Shown here in pieces: positions 17,611-25,335 of a stretch of 60,681 nucleotides of DNA. Location: assembly GCA_003963005.1 (NCBI GenBank), contig RXJW01000138.1, forward strand, positions 1 to 60,681, written 5' to 3'. Below the pieces are notes generated by a model. It saw only the letters and a list, made by a program, of their open reading frames with translations. It searched no databases and had not been told where the DNA came from. Source of the DNA: Burkholderiales bacterium (lineage in GTDB: Bacteria > Pseudomonadota > Gammaproteobacteria > Burkholderiales > Burkholderiaceae_C). The first letter of the stretch is position 1. Each line of letters begins with the position of its first letter. Position numbers and translations under genes: made by a program.

Positions 17611-18174
17611 ATGAAGACCTTGCCCTCCCTGCTGCTGGTTTCCCTCCTCGCTGCCGCCTGCGTGGCGCGTGCGCAGTCGCCCGATGCGCCACCACCGGCC
17701 GCCTCGGCGCCCGAGACGGTGGACCTCGGCAAGACCGTGCCCACGGCCGACGCGATCGCCGAGGGCCTGTTCCCCGACGACAAGTGCAAGGAGCTCGAAG
17801 CCAACGGCTTCAAGTGCATGGGCTTCAAGCCCGCCATCCGCTACTCGCTGCCGGCGACCTCGTTCAAGGTCGGCTCGGCCGAGCTGCCACCGCTGCTCAA
17901 GCGCCAGCTCGACGTCTTCGCCGAAGTGCTCAAGACCAAGAAGAACACCGACCGCCAGGTGCGCGTCATCGGCCATGCCGATGCCTCCGGCACGCCGGCG
18001 GCCAACCAGGTGCTGTCGGTCAAGCGCGCCGAGTCGGTGCGCAACTACCTCGTCAGCAAGGGGGCCGATCCGGCGCTGCTCGTCACCGAGGGTGTGGGCG
18101 CCAAGGACCTCAAGAACCCCGCGCGGCCGACGGCCGACGAGAACCGCCGCGTCGAGATCGGGCGCAAGCCCTGA
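17611..18174 (+). CDS. OmpA-family envelope protein
   Basis: 187 residues. The ATG at 17611 is chosen because it gives a signal peptide (MKTLPSLLLVSLLAAACVARA) and lies downstream of the promoter, while an earlier ATG at 17512 overlaps the promoter itself. The LLAAAC sequence could be a lipobox, though Ala at -3 is unusual; cleavage after ARA is the alternative. Residues ~80-187 are an OmpA-like peptidoglycan-binding domain (VRVIGHADASGTPAANQVLS, SVRNYLVSKGADPALL, ADENRRVEIGRKP). TssL already carries such a domain, so this is a second cell-wall-binding protein made with the T6SS. If it is a lipoprotein it could partly cover for the missing TssJ (inference). Confidence 0.88.
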   Translation: MKTLPSLLLVSLLAAACVARAQSPDAPPPAASAPETVDLGKTVPTADAIAEGLFPDDKCKELEANGFKCMGFKPAIRYSLPATSFKVGSAELPPLLKRQLDVFAEVLKTKKNTDRQVRVIGHADASGTPAANQVLSVKRAESVRNYLVSKGADPALLVTEGVGAKDLKNPARPTADENRRVEIGRKP

Positions 18175-18210
18175 CCGCGGCTCATCTTCACTGCTTCATC
18201 AGGAGTCGAC

Positions 18211-19194
18211 ATGGGCAAGGCCATGCACAAGGACACCGTCATCTTCGGCGGCGACAAGACCTACAAGCTGAGCGGCTTCAGCAGCTGGGCGGATGCCAAG
18301 AAGGCCGTCATCGAGCAGATCGGCCCACGGCAGACGCCGATGTGGTCACAGGCGGAGAGCGCCCTGAAAACCTGGCAGAAGGAAGCCGCGTTGGAGGACG
18401 CCTACGTCAAGATCGGCGTCGTCGACGGCGCGCTGGTGCTGAGGGCCAAGTCCAAGCGCTTTCTTGGCGATGAGGAGCGCGATGCCGTGCTGCTCAAGGG
18501 CTACAAGATCGCGGCCGAGGCCTGGGCCAAGGAGCAGCAGGAGGGCACGACCCAGCATCGCTCGGGCCGCGAGATCATCGCGCTCGAACTGAAGGACGTG
18601 AAGAAGCGCGAGGACGGCTACAAGCTGCTGAAGTCCCTCGGCGTGAACGACACGCAACTGGCCTTGCTGCTGGATGATGCCGCCGTGACCAAGGTGCTCA
18701 AGGCGGTGCGGGTGCCGGAGGAGGATATCCCCGGCATCGTGCGCAGCAAGGTGCTGATCAACGATCCGCAGGTCACGCTCAATGCGCTGCTCGCCGCGAT
18801 CGACAAGACCGACGACGGCAAGATGCTGTCCAAGCTCGTGCAGAAGCTCGGCATCTCCGCCGCCCTGCTCAACGGCCTGGCGCACGGCGTCTCCAACGAA
18901 GTGGTCGCCAAGGAACTGGTCAAGCTCGGTGTCAAAGCCCGTCGCGCCGAGGAGGTCAGCATGATCCTGCTGGACGCCGAGACGCCTGACGAGAAGACCA
19001 ACCGCAAGCTGCGCGACGCGGCGGGTGTGGACGACATCATCAAGCGCCTCGTGAAGCTCGGCATCCCACAGGCCACAGCCCACGACTGGGGCTACGGCAG
19101 CGGCTACAGCGAGGACGTGATCGTCGACGCGGTCGTCGCCAAGGGCGTGGACCGCTCGGTCGCGAGGAAGATCGCGCAGAAGCTGCTGCCCTGA
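18211..19194 (+). CDS. Helical protein of unknown function, co-transcribed with ompA-like gene
   Basis: 327 residues, no signal peptide or membrane helix. The ATG at 18211 follows an AGGAG-type ribosome site (tcaggagtcgac). Residues 1-90 are mixed; from ~110 onward it is a run of short helices with repeating Leu patterns (ELKDVKKREDGYKLLKSLGV, KLVQKLGISAALLNGL, ELVKLGVKARRAEEVSMI), resembling a helical-repeat or winged-helix array. The C-terminus is ARKIAQKLLP. I do not recognise the family. It is 36 bp after the ompA-like gene and followed by a strong terminator, so the two form a unit under the T6SS-type ECF promoter. It might be a regulator, scaffold or secreted protein. Confidence 0.8.
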   Translation: MGKAMHKDTVIFGGDKTYKLSGFSSWADAKKAVIEQIGPRQTPMWSQAESALKTWQKEAALEDAYVKIGVVDGALVLRAKSKRFLGDEERDAVLLKGYKIAAEAWAKEQQEGTTQHRSGREIIALELKDVKKREDGYKLLKSLGVNDTQLALLLDDAAVTKVLKAVRVPEEDIPGIVRSKVLINDPQVTLNALLAAIDKTDDGKMLSKLVQKLGISAALLNGLAHGVSNEVVAKELVKLGVKARRAEEVSMILLDAETPDEKTNRKLRDAAGVDDIIKRLVKLGIPQATAHDWGYGSGYSEDVIVDAVVAKGVDRSVARKIAQKLLP

Positions 19195-19219
19195 GCCCCG
19201 CTCTGCTGCGCAGACTCGC

Positions 19220-19243
19220 AGACGCCCCGCGGGGCGTCTTTGT
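19220..19243 (+). terminator. Intrinsic terminator
   Basis: Perfect palindrome agacgccccgcggggcgtct (19220-19239) followed by ttgt, placed between the convergent 327-residue gene and the PAAR-like gene. It can also serve the minus strand, where the transcript ends just before it. Confidence 0.8.
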
Positions 19244-19260
19244 CTTGGAGGCGCAGGGAT

Positions 19261-19668
19261 TCAGGGCGTGGTTTCGGTCGTCTGGCCGGCGCTGACGATG
19301 CTGATCACGCCGCCGAAGGCGCAGTTGAGCTTCGAGGTGTTGTTCAGCACCGGCATGTTGGCCAGCATGACCGTCGCCGCACCGGGTGCCCACGGGGCAG
19401 GGAAGACCGGCGAGCAGGGCATCGGGGTCAGCGTGAACACGCCCTGCGCAGCGGCGGTGGCCGAGGCGGTGGCGGCCGCCACGGCCGGGTTGCCCATGCT
19501 CTTGCACGGGCCGAAGGGCTTGACGTTCACGCCGGGCTTGTTGTCCATGATGTTGGCCGCGGCCTGGTTGCTGGTCTTCATCTTGTTCTGCGGCAGCACG
19601 CCCAGCGCGCTCGGGTTGGTGCCGAAGTTGCAGGTGAGCTGGGCGCCGTTGCAGACATGCTGTGCCAT
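19261..19668 (-). CDS. PAAR-like protein (DUF4280 type)
   Basis: 135 residues. MAQHVCNGAQLTCNFGTNPS at the start, PFGPCKSMGNPAV in the middle and MPVLNNTSKLNCAFGGVI near the end match the DUF4280 family, a PAAR-like spike cap with paired Cys residues. Such proteins sit on the VgrG trimer tip and often carry or bind effectors; this one has no C-terminal toxin extension. It is the last gene of the clpV-vgrG operon, 34 bp after the PP2C gene. Confidence 0.88.
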   Translation of the reverse strand: MAQHVCNGAQLTCNFGTNPSALGVLPQNKMKTSNQAAANIMDNKPGVNVKPFGPCKSMGNPAVAAATASATAAAQGVFTLTPMPCSPVFPAPWAPGAATVMLANMPVLNNTSKLNCAFGGVISIVSAGQTTETTP

Positions 19669-19702
19669 GGTCGGTCTCCTGAAGCGGGTGGGATGAAGGG
19701 GC

Positions 19703-20449
19703 TCAGGCCTGCATCCACAGGGCCAGCGCCGTGAAGTTGTCGTGACCGGGCTTGTCGACCGCCGCGAGGCGAACGCGCTCGCCCAGGTCGTTGAGCCAGG
19801 CCTGCGGCCCCGGGGCGAGGGCCAGGGCCGTCGTGATCTCGTCGTCGTTCAGCCACTCCCACAGGCCGTCGGTGCAGAGCATCAGGGCCTGCTGCCCGTC
19901 CAGCGGCCAGGGGTCGGGGCGCACGCTCAGCTGCAGGTCGTCGCCGGTCGTGCCGAGGGCCGAGTAGAGCTCGCTGCGCTTGGGGTGGTGGCGGGCGCCG
20001 GCGTCGTCCAGCAGGCCGGCATCGATGAGCGACTGCACGAGGCTGTGGTCGCTCGTGCGCGTGGCCACGCGGCCGTCGCGGAAGGCGTACAGCCGCGAGT
20101 CGCCGCAGTGCGCCCACAGCGCCTGGCGTTCCTGCAGGTCGATGGACAGCACGACGATCGTCGAGTGCATGTGGCGCAGCTGCGCGCTGGCTTCGCGCTG
20201 GGCGAGCAGTTCGCGGTTGGTGTCCCGCAGCAGCGCCTCCAGCGCCTGCGGATGGTGGGCGGGCCGTGCGGCGTAGCCCTGCAGCACATGGCTCACGGCC
20301 AGCTTGGAGGCGACGTCGCCGCCGCCGTGCCCGCCGGCGCCATCGGCCAGCACGCAGCACAGGTAGCGGTCGGAATGCCAATGGCCACAGGCGTCCTCGT
20401 TGGCCTCGCGGCCCCCGGGGTCGGACATCAGTGCCAGCTCGATCTGCAC
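19703..20449 (-). CDS. PP2C-family Ser/Thr protein phosphatase
   Basis: 248 residues from the GTG at 20449, which has an AAGGAA ribosome site 4 bp away; the earlier ATG at 20494 would run into the FHA gene. PP2C metal and active-site motifs are all present: REANEDACG, LADGAGGHGGGD, AHCGDSRLYAF, LCTDGLWEWL and GHDNFTAL. In other T6SS loci the homolog PppA removes phosphate from the FHA protein and so opposes the kinase. Here it lies 20 bp after the FHA gene, and a matching transmembrane kinase is at 41061. It could also act on the ECF sigma factor. Confidence 0.93.
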   Translation of the reverse strand: MQIELALMSDPGGREANEDACGHWHSDRYLCCVLADGAGGHGGGDVASKLAVSHVLQGYAARPAHHPQALEALLRDTNRELLAQREASAQLRHMHSTIVVLSIDLQERQALWAHCGDSRLYAFRDGRVATRTSDHSLVQSLIDAGLLDDAGARHHPKRSELYSALGTTGDDLQLSVRPDPWPLDGQQALMLCTDGLWEWLNDDEITTALALAPGPQAWLNDLGERVRLAAVDKPGHDNFTALALWMQA

Positions 20450-20468
20450 GGGGTTCCTTCCGAAGGGG

Positions 20469-22220
20469 TCAGTGGTCCTGCTGCGCCAGCGCATCCAGCT
20501 GCGCCTCGTAGGCGCGCAGGAATTCGCGGCCGAAGACCTGGTGGAAGTCGTCGGCCAGCTCGCCGGCGATCTGCTGGTACTCCTGCTGGAAGACCGACCA
20601 GAGCTGCGCCTTGCGGGCCGCCGGCAGCAGGCTCGACAGCACCGACTTCTGCGTCAGGCGGCCTTCCAGCGAGGCGGGGTCGAAGCGCTGCAGCAGGCCT
20701 TCCAGCGCGGCGCGCATGCCGGCCAGGAAGGCGAGCTGGTGCGCACGCAGGTCGTCGAAGGCATCGCGCATCGCGCGCTGAGGCTCGATGAAGCCGCGCA
20801 CCGTCGGGCCCAGCAGGTGGCCGAGGGCGACCTCGGCGCTGGGCGAGAACTTCAGCGGGTTGTTCTCCTTGGCCACGATCATCGTCGCCTCGGCGCGCAC
20901 TTCGCGCTTGAGCGCCGCGCGGGCGACGAGCAGGTCCACCGTGCCGCGGGCCGATTCGTGGATGAGCTGGCCCAGCAGGCGCATGAACTCGGGCGTCAGC
21001 CCACCGGCCGGCAGGTGCGGCAGGCCCAGGCCGTCGCGGAAGGCCGCCAGCAGCGCGTCGGGCTCGGCAGCAGGCACCGCCACCGGCGCCGTCGCCGCGA
21101 CCGGGGCGGGCGGGGGTGGCATCTGCGGCGCCGCCGCCGTGGGCGCGGCGGCGGCGGGCTTCTTGCCCGTCCGGATGATCGTGCGGCCTTCGCCGGCGCC
21201 TTCGTTCCACGACATCACCGCACCGGACAGGGTGCCGGACGGGTCGACGGCCGGCAGCCCGCTGGCCGGTGGCGCGGCGGGTGGCGTTGCGACCTGTGTG
21301 AGCGGCGCGCCCGGCGGGATGAAGGGGCGGTGGAGTTCGGACGTCGTGTCCGGCAAGGCCGGGCCGCCGGCCGCGGGCAGCATGCCCAGGGCCCGCATCG
21401 GGTCGGCGTGGCCGGCCATGTTCGGCTGCGCCACCGCTTCCCCGAGCAGCGAGCTGCCCAGCGGGTTGCCCGCGGGCACACCGCCCAGGCCGAACAGCGC
21501 ATCCAGCGAATCGCCGCCCGCCGCCGATGCGCCCGGCAGGTCCGGGAGCAGGGGGGCCGGGGCGCCCGCGCCGAGATCCAGGCCGAGTGCGCGCGCACCG
21601 GCCGAGGGGGCCGGCGCCGGGCCGGCCTTGGGCGGCGGCGGGGCGAAGGGGTCCCAGTCGTCGGGAATGCCACCGGTCGCCGGTGCCGCTGCCGGCGGCG
21701 GCACGGGGGACGCGGCCAGCGGTGTCGGAATCGCGCGGGCGGCTGTGCCACCGTACAGCCCCAGCGGGTCGGCTGCGGCGAGGTTGCGGCGCAGGCTCGG
21801 CTGTGTGGCCGTGGCCGGTGCAAGGCCGAAGAAGTCGGCGAACGGGTCGCTCGGGGCGGCACCGGCCGCGGCCGCTTCCACGAGCAGCACGTAGCCGCCG
21901 ATCTGGATGCGGTCGCCCGGCTGGATGGCCGCCTCGCGGCCCTTGCCGAGCGGGATGCCGTTGACGCTGATCGCGTTGCTGCCCTGGTCGACGATGCCGT
22001 AGCCGCCGTGCGCGCGGAACAGCACCCGGGCGTGGACCCGGGAGATGGTGCGTTCGGGGTCGGGCAGCACGAGGCGGTTGGTGTCGGCGCGACCGATCTC
22101 GCCGCCGAGTTCATCGAACGTGGCGGACAGCGGCTGGCTCGGCGGCAGTCCGTTGAAGGTGGAGACGGTGAGCCGGATCATGGTCGGGGGTGGCGATGCC
22201 GAGGGGTCAGCGGAGGACAT
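20469..22220 (-). CDS. tagH: FHA-domain T6SS protein (TagH/Fha type)
   Basis: 583 residues. The FHA domain occupies roughly residues 14-115 (GRADTNRLVLPDPERTISRV followed by HARV, then NGIPLGKG), the phosphothreonine-binding signature. A long Pro/Ala-rich linker follows, and the C-terminal ~200 residues are the conserved TagH/ImpI-VasC C-domain (FMRLLGQLIHESARGTVDLL). A second possible start at 22181 (MIRLTVST) is closer to the family norm; the ATG at 22220 has a better AAGG ribosome site and overlaps the previous gene by 14 bp. Known homologs receive the kinase signal and promote T6SS assembly. Confidence 0.92.
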   Translation of the reverse strand: MSSADPSASPPPTMIRLTVSTFNGLPPSQPLSATFDELGGEIGRADTNRLVLPDPERTISRVHARVLFRAHGGYGIVDQGSNAISVNGIPLGKGREAAIQPGDRIQIGGYVLLVEAAAAGAAPSDPFADFFGLAPATATQPSLRRNLAAADPLGLYGGTAARAIPTPLAASPVPPPAAAPATGGIPDDWDPFAPPPPKAGPAPAPSAGARALGLDLGAGAPAPLLPDLPGASAAGGDSLDALFGLGGVPAGNPLGSSLLGEAVAQPNMAGHADPMRALGMLPAAGGPALPDTTSELHRPFIPPGAPLTQVATPPAAPPASGLPAVDPSGTLSGAVMSWNEGAGEGRTIIRTGKKPAAAAPTAAAPQMPPPPAPVAATAPVAVPAAEPDALLAAFRDGLGLPHLPAGGLTPEFMRLLGQLIHESARGTVDLLVARAALKREVRAEATMIVAKENNPLKFSPSAEVALGHLLGPTVRGFIEPQRAMRDAFDDLRAHQLAFLAGMRAALEGLLQRFDPASLEGRLTQKSVLSSLLPAARKAQLWSVFQQEYQQIAGELADDFHQVFGREFLRAYEAQLDALAQQDH

Positions 22221-23025
22221 AGGCCTTGCCTTCGATCAGGGTGAGCCGCAGGGGCCAGGCGACGTTGCCGAGCGCGACGCCGTCGTTCGCGGTGCCGAGC
22301 ACGGGCGCGCCCAGCGGGTTCCGCGCGTCGAGCAGCCGGCCGTCGGCCACGCGTCGCAGCAGCAGGGTGTCGGCGGTGGGCGGCGCGAGGCTCGCCAGCG
22401 CGCCGGCCTCCCAGCACTGCTGCACCCGGGCACGCAGCGCAGCGGCGCCGTGGCCGGGCGCGCGCTGGTAGGCCAGGTCCAGTTCCTCCAGCTTGAGGCG
22501 GCAGGCGTCGACGAGGCTGTCAGCCTGGCCGCGGGCCAGGTCGAAGGCCAGGCGCTGCAGGGTGGCAAGCAGCTGATGGCGTTCGGCGGGGGCCGGCGTG
22601 AGCGGCGGGGCGTCCAGCCAGCGCCAGCGGGGGAAGGCGACGGGCAGTTGCAGTTCCTCGTGCAGCACGGTGGGCGCCTGGAAGGCGGCGCCCTCCTCGA
22701 CGGCCCAGGCCACTTCGGCCAGCACCCGCACCGCGTCGTCGGCCAGGCTCTTGCCCTGCCGCAGCAGCACGAGCCGCGCGCGTGCGTGCGCGGCGCGGGC
22801 GGCCACGCGGGGCTGCGCGGGCGCGTCCGGCGCCACCGCGGCCTGCGCGATCGGCAGCGGTGCGATGACCAGGCTCAGCCGGTTGCTGCCGTTCTGCAGG
22901 AACTCGTGCACCGTCACCGCGCGGCTGCCACCGCCCGCGGGCAGGGCGAGCACCGGCAGGCCGTTGACGTGCACCTCGACCGGCTCGCCACTGCTTTGCA
23001 CCTGCAGGCACATCAAGCGGTCCAT
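22207..23025 (-). CDS. T6SS-operon protein of unknown function (272 aa)
   Basis: The ATG at 23025 is chosen because it overlaps the preceding stop (TGATG) and skips a low-complexity Arg/Pro/Ala leader. The product has an N-terminal beta-rich part (MDRLMCLQVQSSGEPVEVHV, LPVLALPAG, VHEFLQNGSNRLSLVI) that reads like a small immunoglobulin-like domain, then a helical middle (HQLLATLQRLAFDLARGQAD) and a C-terminal beta part. No export signal. I do not recognise the family. Between vgrG/DUF4123 and the FHA gene it could be an effector-loading accessory or part of the baseplate control module. Confidence 0.8.
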   Translation of the reverse strand: MDRLMCLQVQSSGEPVEVHVNGLPVLALPAGGGSRAVTVHEFLQNGSNRLSLVIAPLPIAQAAVAPDAPAQPRVAARAAHARARLVLLRQGKSLADDAVRVLAEVAWAVEEGAAFQAPTVLHEELQLPVAFPRWRWLDAPPLTPAPAERHQLLATLQRLAFDLARGQADSLVDACRLKLEELDLAYQRAPGHGAAALRARVQQCWEAGALASLAPPTADTLLLRRVADGRLLDARNPLGAPVLGTANDGVALGNVAWPLRLTLIEGKAYVLR

Positions 23026-24770
23026 CAGCCGGCACTCCAGTCGATGAGGGTGAGGGCGGGGATCAGCTCGCGGCGCTGGGCCTGCTCGCCGGCCAGCGGG
23101 TCCAGGCGCAGCAGCAGCACGTGCACCGGCTCCACCGCGAGGCGGAAGAACCACTGGTGGCCGCGCCCGTCCGGCCGCGGGCGCAGGCCGCAGCTGCCGA
23201 CGAGGGCGCCGCGCAGGTCCTCCGCCAGCGGCCCGGCGGACAGCAGCGCCGGCTCGCCGGTGGCGATGGCGTCCAGCCTGAGCACGACGGGATGTCGCCA
23301 GCTGAGCTTGGCGTCCGCCAGACCCGCGGGGTCGTGCAGATCGAGCGCCGTGCGCCAGTCGACGCGGCCCTGCGCGCGCAGGCTCAGGCGTGCACGGCTG
23401 CCGGCCCAGTCCAGCTCGCCGCGCAGGTGCAGGTCGAGCACGAGCGCGGTGAAGTCGATGTCCAGCTGCACGCGCGGCGCCACGCCACCGTGGGCGTCGC
23501 GCTGCCAGCCCCAGGTGGCGCTGGCCTGGCCGACGAGCGGCGACAGCTCGGCGGTCAGCTGCGCCGACGTCCCGGCCATGGCGCGGCCTGCGGCATTGAA
23601 GAGCTGCTCCAGCCCGGCCTGCGCCTGCGGCTGCAGGCCGAGCCAGGCCGCGCGCCAGGCGTCGGCGGGTTGCGCCTGGCCGTCGGCCTCGAGATGGCAG
23701 GCCGTGGGGTTGGGGGCCGCGGGCGGCGGTGCGTCGGCGGCGGGCCAGTCGCGGGTCGGTGCCGCACCGTGGCGGATCTCTACGAGGCGCTGCGTGAGGT
23801 CATGCACGTGCAGCGCCAGGGTCAGCCCGCCGAAGGGTGCACCCGCATCCCGCACGCCGCAGCTGGCCACGCCGAGGGCCTGCACGTCGGGCGGCTCGAC
23901 ATGGCCGAGGCCGGCAGGCCCGAGCTTCGGGTCGACGGGCGGGGCGGGCGGGGCATGCAGCGCGAGGCTGAGCCGTGCGGTGTCGGCGCCGCGCCAGGCG
24001 AGGCGGCCGATGCGGCTTGTGTGCTGCACGGCGGGGTGGTCGCCGCCGCACCGGGCCTGGGCCGCGACGGCGACCTGCAGGCGGGCCGTCGCACCCGTGC
24101 CGGTGGCGCGGCTCAGCACGGCCAGCTCGCGCGGCTCGGTCGGCGGCGTGTTGAAGCTCTCGGGCGCAGCGGGTGCGGCCGGTCGTGCCACGCGCAGCCA
24201 GCGGCCGTCCTGGCGCTGGTAGACCTGCATGTCGGCCGGCTCGGCCAGCGCCAGGCTCACCTGCGCCAGGTCGCAGGCCCGGGGGCGCGGAGGGGGCGGC
24301 TGGTCCAGGAAGAGGGCGCGGCCGCGGGCGGCCTGCGCGAGGCCGGCTTCCAAGGCGGCGAGGGCCTGGTCGAAGCCGGCGGGCGTCAGGGCCTCGCCAC
24401 CCGGCACGGCCTTGGCGGCGCGCCGCACCAGCTCCTCGCGCGAGCGGTGCGTGAGCTGGTGCAGCTTGAGCGAGGGTGGCAGGCCCGGGTCTGCCGCGAG
24501 GGCGGCCGCCCACTCGAAGCGCGGCCGCGTCTCGAAGCTCGCGCCCCACAGACAGCACAGGGAGGCATAACGCGCCAGATCAGCGACAGTCGCCAGCCCG
24601 AGGGCCCGGCCGCGCGCCAGCGCCACGTCGACGAAAGCGGGCCAGCGGGCCTGGAGCTGCTGCGCCACCGCCGGCCAGGCGTCGGACAGCACAGCCAGCA
24701 GCGACTGTGCGTCGCGGCGCAGCTGCAGGTCCTGGACCTGGGCGAGTTGGTCGGCCGTCAGGGTCAGCAT
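23025..24770 (-). CDS. T6SS-operon protein of unknown function (581 aa)
   Basis: Start ATG at 24770 (MLTLTADQLAQVQDLQLRRD), 22 bp after the DUF4123 gene; the longer frame upstream is a shadow of that gene. Residues ~1-120 form a helical domain (FVDVALARGRALGLATVADL) of a kind I recall beside DUF4123 proteins in other T6SS islands. The rest alternates beta-rich segments and Pro/Ala-rich linkers, with no recognisable enzyme motif and no membrane helix. Position right after vgrG and the DUF4123 chaperone makes it the most likely cargo or adaptor of this VgrG, but no toxin domain is visible and no immunity gene stands out. Confidence 0.78.
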   Translation of the reverse strand: MLTLTADQLAQVQDLQLRRDAQSLLAVLSDAWPAVAQQLQARWPAFVDVALARGRALGLATVADLARYASLCCLWGASFETRPRFEWAAALAADPGLPPSLKLHQLTHRSREELVRRAAKAVPGGEALTPAGFDQALAALEAGLAQAARGRALFLDQPPPPRPRACDLAQVSLALAEPADMQVYQRQDGRWLRVARPAAPAAPESFNTPPTEPRELAVLSRATGTGATARLQVAVAAQARCGGDHPAVQHTSRIGRLAWRGADTARLSLALHAPPAPPVDPKLGPAGLGHVEPPDVQALGVASCGVRDAGAPFGGLTLALHVHDLTQRLVEIRHGAAPTRDWPAADAPPPAAPNPTACHLEADGQAQPADAWRAAWLGLQPQAQAGLEQLFNAAGRAMAGTSAQLTAELSPLVGQASATWGWQRDAHGGVAPRVQLDIDFTALVLDLHLRGELDWAGSRARLSLRAQGRVDWRTALDLHDPAGLADAKLSWRHPVVLRLDAIATGEPALLSAGPLAEDLRGALVGSCGLRPRPDGRGHQWFFRLAVEPVHVLLLRLDPLAGEQAQRRELIPALTLIDWSAG

Positions 24771-24792
24771 GTGGCGTGCTTGTAGGCTTTCA

Positions 24793-25335
24793 TCACGCCA
24801 CCCGCTCTCGCGTTTGCGTGTCCAGCATGCCGTCGCGCCGCTGCCACCAGGTCCAGCGGCGGGCGGCGGGTGAGACGAGCTGCTGGTCGAGCGCGAAGAC
24901 CGCATCGAGCTGCGATGGGGCGAGCGTGGGCAGCAGCAGTGCCAGCAGCTCGGCATCCCACCAGCGCCAGGGGCGGCGCCGGCCTTCGGGCGTGCGCATC
25001 TCGCTGAGCTGGCGGCTGTGTTCACGCATGGCCAGCAAGGGCCGCGTGCTGCTGGTGAGCACGCCCCAGCCCTCGAAGGCCGCGCAGGCCTCGCCGAGCA
25101 GCCAGGTGGTGAAGTCAGCCTCCGGCTGCAGCTCGACGATGTAGGCCGCCTGGGCGGCCGCGGCCGGCGTGAGCGCGCCGCGCTGCAGGCAGTCCCAGCC
25201 CACGCACCGTGCGGCGCGCAGCCGCTCGGGCAGGCCGGGCAGCACGCTGCCGTCGATGACGGCATGCACCCGCGCCGCGGGGCGGTTCCAGAGCGCCGCG
25301 CGGAGTTGGGCGGTCGCGAGTGGGGGCGACGTCAC
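24793..25335 (-). CDS. DUF4123 effector-chaperone/adaptor (Tap/TEC type)
   Basis: 180 residues; ATG overlaps the vgrG stop by 4 bp (ATGA). The DUF4123 pattern is visible: AAYIVELQPEADFTTWLLG, FEGWGVLTSS, HSRQLSEMRTPEGRRRPWRW followed by WDAELL, where the family usually has FR(F/Y)(Y/W)DPR. DUF4123 proteins bind a specific effector and load it on the cognate VgrG. Its partners here should therefore be the VgrG upstream and the 581-residue protein downstream. Confidence 0.88.
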   Translation of the reverse strand: MTSPPLATAQLRAALWNRPAARVHAVIDGSVLPGLPERLRAARCVGWDCLQRGALTPAAAAQAAYIVELQPEADFTTWLLGEACAAFEGWGVLTSSTRPLLAMREHSRQLSEMRTPEGRRRPWRWWDAELLALLLPTLAPSQLDAVFALDQQLVSPAARRWTWWQRRDGMLDTQTRERVA

